DNA from: Hymenobacter algoricola
GTDB lineage: Bacteria > Bacteroidota > Bacteroidia > Cytophagales > Hymenobacteraceae
Direction: 5' to 3'
NCBI RefSeq assembly: GCF_039539525.1
Contig: NZ_BAABDH010000040.1
Location: 1 to 64,000 of the forward strand
DNA length: 64,000 nucleotides
Shown: positions 59,876 to 64,000 of the stretch, in pieces
Numbering within the stretch: position 1 is the stretch's first letter
How the letters are laid out: each line of letters starts with the position of its first letter
The notes under the pieces: generated by a model
What the model saw: only the letters and a program-made list of their open reading frames with translations
Told to the model about the DNA's origin: nothing
Database searches by the model: none
Position numbers and translations under genes: made by a program

Positions 59876-59970
59876 GCAGTACGATTTTGGTAGGCGGTCA
59901 GGGCTGAAAATAGCCGCGCCGCTTACGAGAATAGTATGATACTTTCAACCCGGTATTTAGCTTCCTGAAA

Positions 59971-60939
59971 ATGTATTCTACTATGCTTTCTTATATGCGC
60001 CTCATCGGTTGCGGTCTGGCTCTGACCTTGGGCAGCTGCTCCGTGTACGCGCCCATGCTTCCGGTAGCCCCACAGCTGCGCGACAAAGGCCAGCTGGAAG
60101 TACAGGGTACTACCTTTCTGACCGGCCGGTGGGAGGCCGGGGCAACTTATTCGCCGGTACGCTACCTGCTGGTGCGGGCCGCGGGCGGCCTGAAGCGCGA
60201 CAAGGAGGATACCACCTACTTTCGCATCCGGCAGTATGAGGTGGGCGTTGGCGGCTACTACCCGCTTGGCCAGCGCTGGCTCCTGAGTGGGCTTGGCGGC
60301 TACGGGCAGGCCCGCAGCGCCCGGGGCTACTTTCAGGCAAATATTCTCGCTGGACCCAGTAAGCTGGTCGATTTTCAAAGCAACTACCATCGGCTGTTCG
60401 GGGAGCTTTCCGTAGTGTACCAGGCCGAGTCGGGCTGGGGGTCAGTAGGGGCGGCCTGCCGCTTGTCGCAGGTGAATTTCGATCAGCTTACCTACAACGG
60501 CGCGCCCCTGGGCCTGCGGCAGATGCTGCGCGCGGAGCCCATGCTGCTGGCCCGTTTCGGCAACCCGGAAGGAGCCCTGCGCTGGCTGCAGATTCAGACT
60601 TCCTGTGGCCTCACCGTCGTTCCCGGGTACCGCTACGACGCCGCCAAAGAGCCCTTCGAGTACATGCGCATCAAGGAAAGCCGGGTGGTGCTAGCCCTGA
60701 GCCTGATTGTCAAGCCGCACCTGTTCAAGCCACTGGTGCAGGCTGCGAACCAGGCGCAGATCAGCCCTTGGTCCACCGGGCCTGCCGCCACGCCAGCTGC
60801 TGCTCAGCGTCCAGAAACGTCCAGGCTACGAAGCGGCTTTTCTTCTGGCCCTGGGCCATGTCGATGGTGCGCACGTCCTGGGCTTTGGCCCACTGCAGCT
60901 CCTTGTAGATGCCGGGCAGCGTGGTTTTTTTCGAGATGA
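59971..60939 (+). CDS. Outer-membrane-like lipoprotein, paralogue 2, with 3' extension over rlmF
   Basis: A 322-residue frame related to the preceding gene: lipobox LTLGSC then SVYAPMLPVAPQLRDKGQLEVQG, GVGGYYPLGQRWLLSGLGGYGQARSARGY, and VNFDQLTYNGAP (compare ISFDQLDYAAVS). The family-like part ends near SLIVKPHLF. The paralogue stops at the equivalent place, but here the frame runs on for about 75 residues (QISPWSTGPAATPAAAQRP...) that are simply the reverse strand of rlmF. That gives a 179-nt tail-to-tail overlap, so a stop codon has probably been lost. Met codons at 59983 or 59995 are alternative starts. Confidence 0.78.
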   Translation: MYSTMLSYMRLIGCGLALTLGSCSVYAPMLPVAPQLRDKGQLEVQGTTFLTGRWEAGATYSPVRYLLVRAAGGLKRDKEDTTYFRIRQYEVGVGGYYPLGQRWLLSGLGGYGQARSARGYFQANILAGPSKLVDFQSNYHRLFGELSVVYQAESGWGSVGAACRLSQVNFDQLTYNGAPLGLRQMLRAEPMLLARFGNPEGALRWLQIQTSCGLTVVPGYRYDAAKEPFEYMRIKESRVVLALSLIVKPHLFKPLVQAANQAQISPWSTGPAATPAAAQRPETSRLRSGFSSGPGPCRWCARPGLWPTAAPCRCRAAWFFSR

Positions 60940-61738
60940 GCGACGTAAACCAGAAGCCCTGGGTCGGAATCTGGGCGCTTTCTACCACCATACGGCGCAC
61001 GAAGGCTTCCTCGCCGCCGGGGTACCACAGCTCCCCGGGCTGCCCGCCGAAGTTCAGGTTGGGCGCGGGCTTGGTGCCGTGCTTCACGCCCAGGTTATGC
61101 TGCTTGCGGCGGTTGTCGGCCGAGGCCTCGGCCAGCGAAGCGTAGAACGGCGGGTTGCACAGCGTCAGGTCGAACTGCTCCCGGGGCTTCACGATGCCGT
61201 GCAGGATGTGGCGCGAATCGGCCTGCTGGCGCAACTCGATGTTGCCGGTCAGCGCCGGGTTGGCCCCCACAATGGCCTTGGCCGTGCGCAGGGCCACCGC
61301 GTCGGTGTCGGAGCCCACAAAGTGCCAGCCGTACTGCTGGTGGCCGATGATGGGGTAGATGCAGTTGGCGCCCACGCCCACGTCGAGCACCCGCACGCCC
61401 TTGCCCCGGGGCACCTGCCCCTCATTGACGGAAGCCAGCAGGTCGGCCAGGTAGTGGACGTAGTCGGCCCGGCCGGGAATGGGCGGGCAGAGGTAGTTGG
61501 CCGGAATATCCCAGTGCTCGATGCCGTAGAACTGCTTCAGCAGCGCCCGGTTCAGCATGCGCACCGCGGCCGGGTCGCCGAAGTCCACCGACTCGGTGCC
61601 GTAGGCGTTGGGGGCCACAAACGGCTGCAGCGCGGGCAGCGCCTGCACCAGCCCGCCAAAGTCGTAGCGGCCCTGGTGGGCGTTGCGCGGGTGCAGGGTG
61701 GAGTTTTCGGGGGCAGCTTCCGCTGGTTTGGCAGGCAT
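60761..61738 (-). CDS. rlmF: 23S rRNA (adenine-N6)-methyltransferase RlmF
   Basis: A 325-residue SAM-dependent methyltransferase that modifies A1618 of 23S rRNA. The start MPAKPAEAAPENSTLHPRNAHQGRYDF is typical, and the ATG at 61738 is supported by a TATGTTTG box 30 nt upstream. The SAM site is VRVLDVGVGANCIYPIIG, and the catalytic NPPF motif is in FDLTLCNPPFYASLAEA. PGGEEAFVRRMVVES and WFTSLISKKTTLPGIYKEL are family segments. The 3' end overlaps the opposite-strand lipoprotein frame by 179 nt. Confidence 0.95.
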   Translation of the reverse strand: MPAKPAEAAPENSTLHPRNAHQGRYDFGGLVQALPALQPFVAPNAYGTESVDFGDPAAVRMLNRALLKQFYGIEHWDIPANYLCPPIPGRADYVHYLADLLASVNEGQVPRGKGVRVLDVGVGANCIYPIIGHQQYGWHFVGSDTDAVALRTAKAIVGANPALTGNIELRQQADSRHILHGIVKPREQFDLTLCNPPFYASLAEASADNRRKQHNLGVKHGTKPAPNLNFGGQPGELWYPGGEEAFVRRMVVESAQIPTQGFWFTSLISKKTTLPGIYKELQWAKAQDVRTIDMAQGQKKSRFVAWTFLDAEQQLAWRQARWTKG

Positions 61739-61767
61739 GGCAGGGAGACTAGGGGGAAAGCAAAAGA

Positions 61768-61775
61768 CAAACATA
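61768..61775 (-). promoter_or_regulatory. Putative -7 promoter box of rlmF
   Basis: The minus strand reads TATGTTTG, an exact TAnnTTTG match, ending 29 nt upstream of the rlmF ATG. Confidence 0.5.
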
Positions 61776-61847
61776 GCGGAAGCTGGGCTGGCAAAGCCCA
61801 AAACCGGGTGCAGCGCCCGGAAAAGCACGGGCTGGGGGCGCGGCGCG

Positions 61848-63242
61848 CTAGTTGGGCCGGGCCAGCTTGGTAAACACGTTGTTCAGCCCCTCAGCCCAAG
61901 TGGGATGGGCAATAATCATGTTCTGCAGCTGCGGATACGGGAGCCGCCCCATCATAATCAGTTGGAACATGGTCATCAGCTCCCCGCCTTCGGCGCAGAA
62001 GATGGCCGCGCCCAGCACCTGGTCGTTGTCGCCAACCAGCACCTTCCAGAAGCCGGTGGTGCGCCCCGTTTCCCGGGCCCGGCCGATAGTGCGCACCGGC
62101 ATGGTGGCCACGCGGTACGGAATGTTCTGCTCCCGGGCCTGGTCCTCGTTCAGCCCGATGCGGCCCAGCTGGGGCTCGGTAAACACGGTATAGGGTAAGG
62201 GGCGCTGCTTGGCCGAGCGGCGCTTGCCGTGCAGCAGGGCGTCGCGCACCACCCGGTAGTCGTCGTAGCTGATGTGGGTGAACTGCGGGCCGCCGTGCAC
62301 GTCGCCGAGGGCGTACACGCCGCGTGTGGCGGTCTGCAGGCTGCCGTTTACCTGGATGTAGCCTTGCTCATCGGTTTTGACGCCCGCTTTGCTCAGGTCG
62401 AGCGTATCGGAGTTGGGCGTGCGGCCGGTGGCCACCAGCAGGTGGGAGCCGTGCAGGCGCCGCTCCCCGGCCGCCGTATGCACCGACAGCGTAAGCTGCC
62501 CCGCCGCGTTCTGCGACACCCGGTGGGCCTTGGCGCCCAGCACGAATTCCACCCCGTCGGCTTCCAGCGTGGCCTGCATGGCGGCGCACACGTCGTCGTC
62601 TTCCCGCTCCAGCAGCTGCCGGCCCGACTCGACGACGGTCACGCGGCTGCCGAAGCGCCGGAACATCTGCCCGAACTCCAGCCCGATGTAGCCCCCACCC
62701 AGAATCAGCAGGTGCTCGGGCAGCTCGGGCAGGTCGAGCAGCTGGGTGGTGGTCAGGTAAGGCACCGCGTCGAGGCCCGCGAGTGGGGGAATGGCGGGGC
62801 GGGTGCCGGTATTGATAAAAATCAGCGGGGCCTCCAGCTCCTGCTCGTCGCCCTGGGTCAGCGTCACGCGCACCGAGTGCTTCCCGGTGAAAGCTGCGTG
62901 GCCGTGCAGCACCGTGATGCCGGAGTGTTCCTGGGTCAGGTTGTTGCGCACCCCCCGGCGCGATTGCTGCACCAGGGCCTCTTTGCGCGCCATAACGGCC
63001 GGAAAGTCAACTTCGGGGGCGCCGACGCGGATGCCGTAGTCGGCGGCGGTGCGCACCTGGTGGGCGCGCTCGGCGGCGGCCAGCAGGTTTTTGGTGGGCG
63101 AGCAGCCGTAGTTGATACAGGAGCCGCCCAGGTGGTTTTCCTCTACCAGCACCACCCGGCGGCCCGCATCGGCCAGGGCCACGGCCAGAGGATTGCCGGC
63201 CTGACCGGAGCCAATAATAAGCGCATCGTAGGAAGTAGGCAT
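61848..63242 (-). CDS. MerA/Lpd-like FAD-dependent pyridine nucleotide-disulfide oxidoreductase
   Basis: A 464-residue flavoprotein. The FAD site is YDALIIGSGQAGNPLAVALADAG, and the redox disulfide GGSCINYGCSPTK (Cys42, Cys47) has the CxxxxC spacing of the family. The NAD(P) site is LLILGGGYIGLEFGQMFRRFGSRVTVVE. ALGDVHGGPQFTH contacts FAD, and the dimer-interface base is His in AHPTWAEGLN. Most such Bacteroidota proteins are annotated as mercuric reductase, but there is no N-terminal HMA domain, no C-terminal vicinal Cys pair and no mer genes nearby. Mercury reduction is therefore doubtful; dihydrolipoamide or small-thiol reduction is as likely. Confidence 0.9.
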   Translation of the reverse strand: MPTSYDALIIGSGQAGNPLAVALADAGRRVVLVEENHLGGSCINYGCSPTKNLLAAAERAHQVRTAADYGIRVGAPEVDFPAVMARKEALVQQSRRGVRNNLTQEHSGITVLHGHAAFTGKHSVRVTLTQGDEQELEAPLIFINTGTRPAIPPLAGLDAVPYLTTTQLLDLPELPEHLLILGGGYIGLEFGQMFRRFGSRVTVVESGRQLLEREDDDVCAAMQATLEADGVEFVLGAKAHRVSQNAAGQLTLSVHTAAGERRLHGSHLLVATGRTPNSDTLDLSKAGVKTDEQGYIQVNGSLQTATRGVYALGDVHGGPQFTHISYDDYRVVRDALLHGKRRSAKQRPLPYTVFTEPQLGRIGLNEDQAREQNIPYRVATMPVRTIGRARETGRTTGFWKVLVGDNDQVLGAAIFCAEGGELMTMFQLIMMGRLPYPQLQNMIIAHPTWAEGLNNVFTKLARPN

Positions 63243-63398
63243 AAAAAGCAGAAATTGGCGAAGAAAGCGGACAAACCCCAGTGGCCCGGCCAGCCGGGGC
63301 CACTAGCGTGTTGGCTATACGCGCCACTCCGCCGGGCGGCTATTCCCTAAAGGACGTCTGCTTTCATTTAGCCCCTATATTTCTCCCGGCAGCTGCCT

Positions 63399-64000
63399 AT
63401 GCGTCGTTTCGTTCCCCGTGTTCTGCTTGCGTTTGTGCCGGTCCTGACCAGCTGCGCCTCCCTGTACTTTCCCCCGCCGCCCATGGCGCCCCTGCTCACC
63501 CAGAAAGGCGAGTTCAGTGGGGGGCTGCACACCAACTTTAGCAGCAATACCGCCCTGCAGGGCGCCTACGCCCTCGGCGACCATATCGGCGTGCTGGGCA
63601 GTGCCTCCTTCCTGCAGGCCGACAAGAAGCAGTCGTTCTTCGGCAGCAAAGCCAACCGTGAGTACAACGAGCACAACTTTGGCGAGCTGGGCATGGGCTA
63701 CTTCACCCGCCTGAAGGACCGGCGCGTTATTGAGTTTTACGGCGGCTACGGCCTGGGCCACACCAAGCGCACCGAAAGCGTGGAAGGCGCCACTACCCGG
63801 ACGCTGGAAGGCAACCTGGAGAAGTACTTTCTGCAGGTCAACTACAGCAAGAAGGAAAGCAAAGTGTGGCACCTGTTCGACCGTGACTTTCCGGTTTCGT
63901 ACGGGGCGGCCATGCGCGCCAGCTACGTGCAGCTGCAGCGCTTCACCATCGACGGCCAGGCCCAGGAAACCGAGGATAACATCTTTTTCGAGCCCATTAC
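63399..64000 (+). CDS. Outer-membrane-like lipoprotein, paralogue 3 (cut by window end)
   Basis: The frame starts at ATG 63399 and is open to the end of the window (200 full codons). It begins MRRFVPRVLLAFVPVLTSC, a lipoprotein signal with lipobox LTSC. ASLYFPPPPMAPLLTQKGEFSGGLHTNFSS follows, parallel to SVYAPMLPVAPQLRDKGQLEVQG in the gene at 59971. FGELGMGYFTRLKDRRVIEFYGGYGLGHTKR matches the GGYxPLG..W.L.GL.GYG segment of the other two. A TATATTTC box near 63377 resembles a promoter. The end is unknown. Confidence 0.8.
   Translation, partial: MRRFVPRVLLAFVPVLTSCASLYFPPPPMAPLLTQKGEFSGGLHTNFSSNTALQGAYALGDHIGVLGSASFLQADKKQSFFGSKANREYNEHNFGELGMGYFTRLKDRRVIEFYGGYGLGHTKRTESVEGATTRTLEGNLEKYFLQVNYSKKESKVWHLFDRDFPVSYGAAMRASYVQLQRFTIDGQAQETEDNIFFEPI

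Noticed and set aside
61848..63242. Mercury resistance operon
   Set aside because: The flavoprotein has the family redox disulfide but no HMA domain, no C-terminal Cys pair, and no merR, merT or merP nearby.

Overview
The window looks like a chromosomal segment of a high-GC member of the Bacteroidota, most likely Hymenobacter or a close relative in the Hymenobacteraceae. Four things point there: a tmRNA whose tag reads GEYSYAMAA, close to the tag I recall for Cytophaga; TAnnTTTG promoter boxes; a type IX secretion (T9SS) C-terminal sorting domain; and many families typical of the phylum (OmpA with thrombospondin type 3 repeats, large M16 and S9 peptidases, RNase Y next to ZapA). The assignment is inference, since there is no rRNA gene. 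I see no prophage, CRISPR array, tRNA or transposase.

Layout. 0-5 kb: an OmpA-family porin and a pirin / nitroreductase / pirin cluster. 4.7-17 kb: a dipeptidyl peptidase IV, a T9SS-sorted serine hydrolase, a GluQ-like synthetase tail to tail with endonuclease V, a GT87 membrane glycosyltransferase, a translationally coupled pair of lipid-binding-like proteins (the second DUF1990), a zinc alcohol dehydrogenase and a second serine hydrolase. 17-25 kb: a cytochrome b561-like protein, an aminotransferase, a DinB protein, small membrane proteins, a third serine hydrolase with a TPR tail and a GNAT acetyltransferase. 25.3-27 kb: a decayed region with nine 21-nt tandem repeats, a gene split by an in-frame TAG, palindromic elements, and a 5'-truncated second copy of that gene. 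27-37.2 kb: isocitrate dehydrogenase, an M16 peptidase with an AT-rich in-frame segment, dnaX, a frameshifted prolyl oligopeptidase and tmRNA. 37.3-47.6 kb: flavin reductase, alpha/beta hydrolase, a large glycosidase lipoprotein, class II aldolase, UvsE endonuclease and two paralogous lipoproteins. 47.7-56.1 kb: metallophosphoesterase, RadC, DUF1684, and the core block pheT - coiled-coil protein - zapA - rny. 56.2-64 kb: a fourth serine hydrolase, three related outer-membrane lipoproteins (the last cut by the window end), RlmF and a MerA-like flavoprotein.

Most genes are single transcription units closed by hairpin terminators, so the window is a housekeeping backbone with secreted hydrolases rather than one pathway. 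The most notable signal is in dnaX. A run of ten A residues after codon 419 has stop codons at once in both other frames and a perfect 11-bp GC-rich inverted repeat just downstream. This is the layout expected for programmed slippage or frameshifting that makes a short gamma-like subunit of about 423 residues beside the 716-residue tau form. Also notable are a G8 tract that separates the prolyl oligopeptidase from its catalytic triad, two or three families of palindromic intergenic repeats, and a gene duplicate truncated at a palindromic element.
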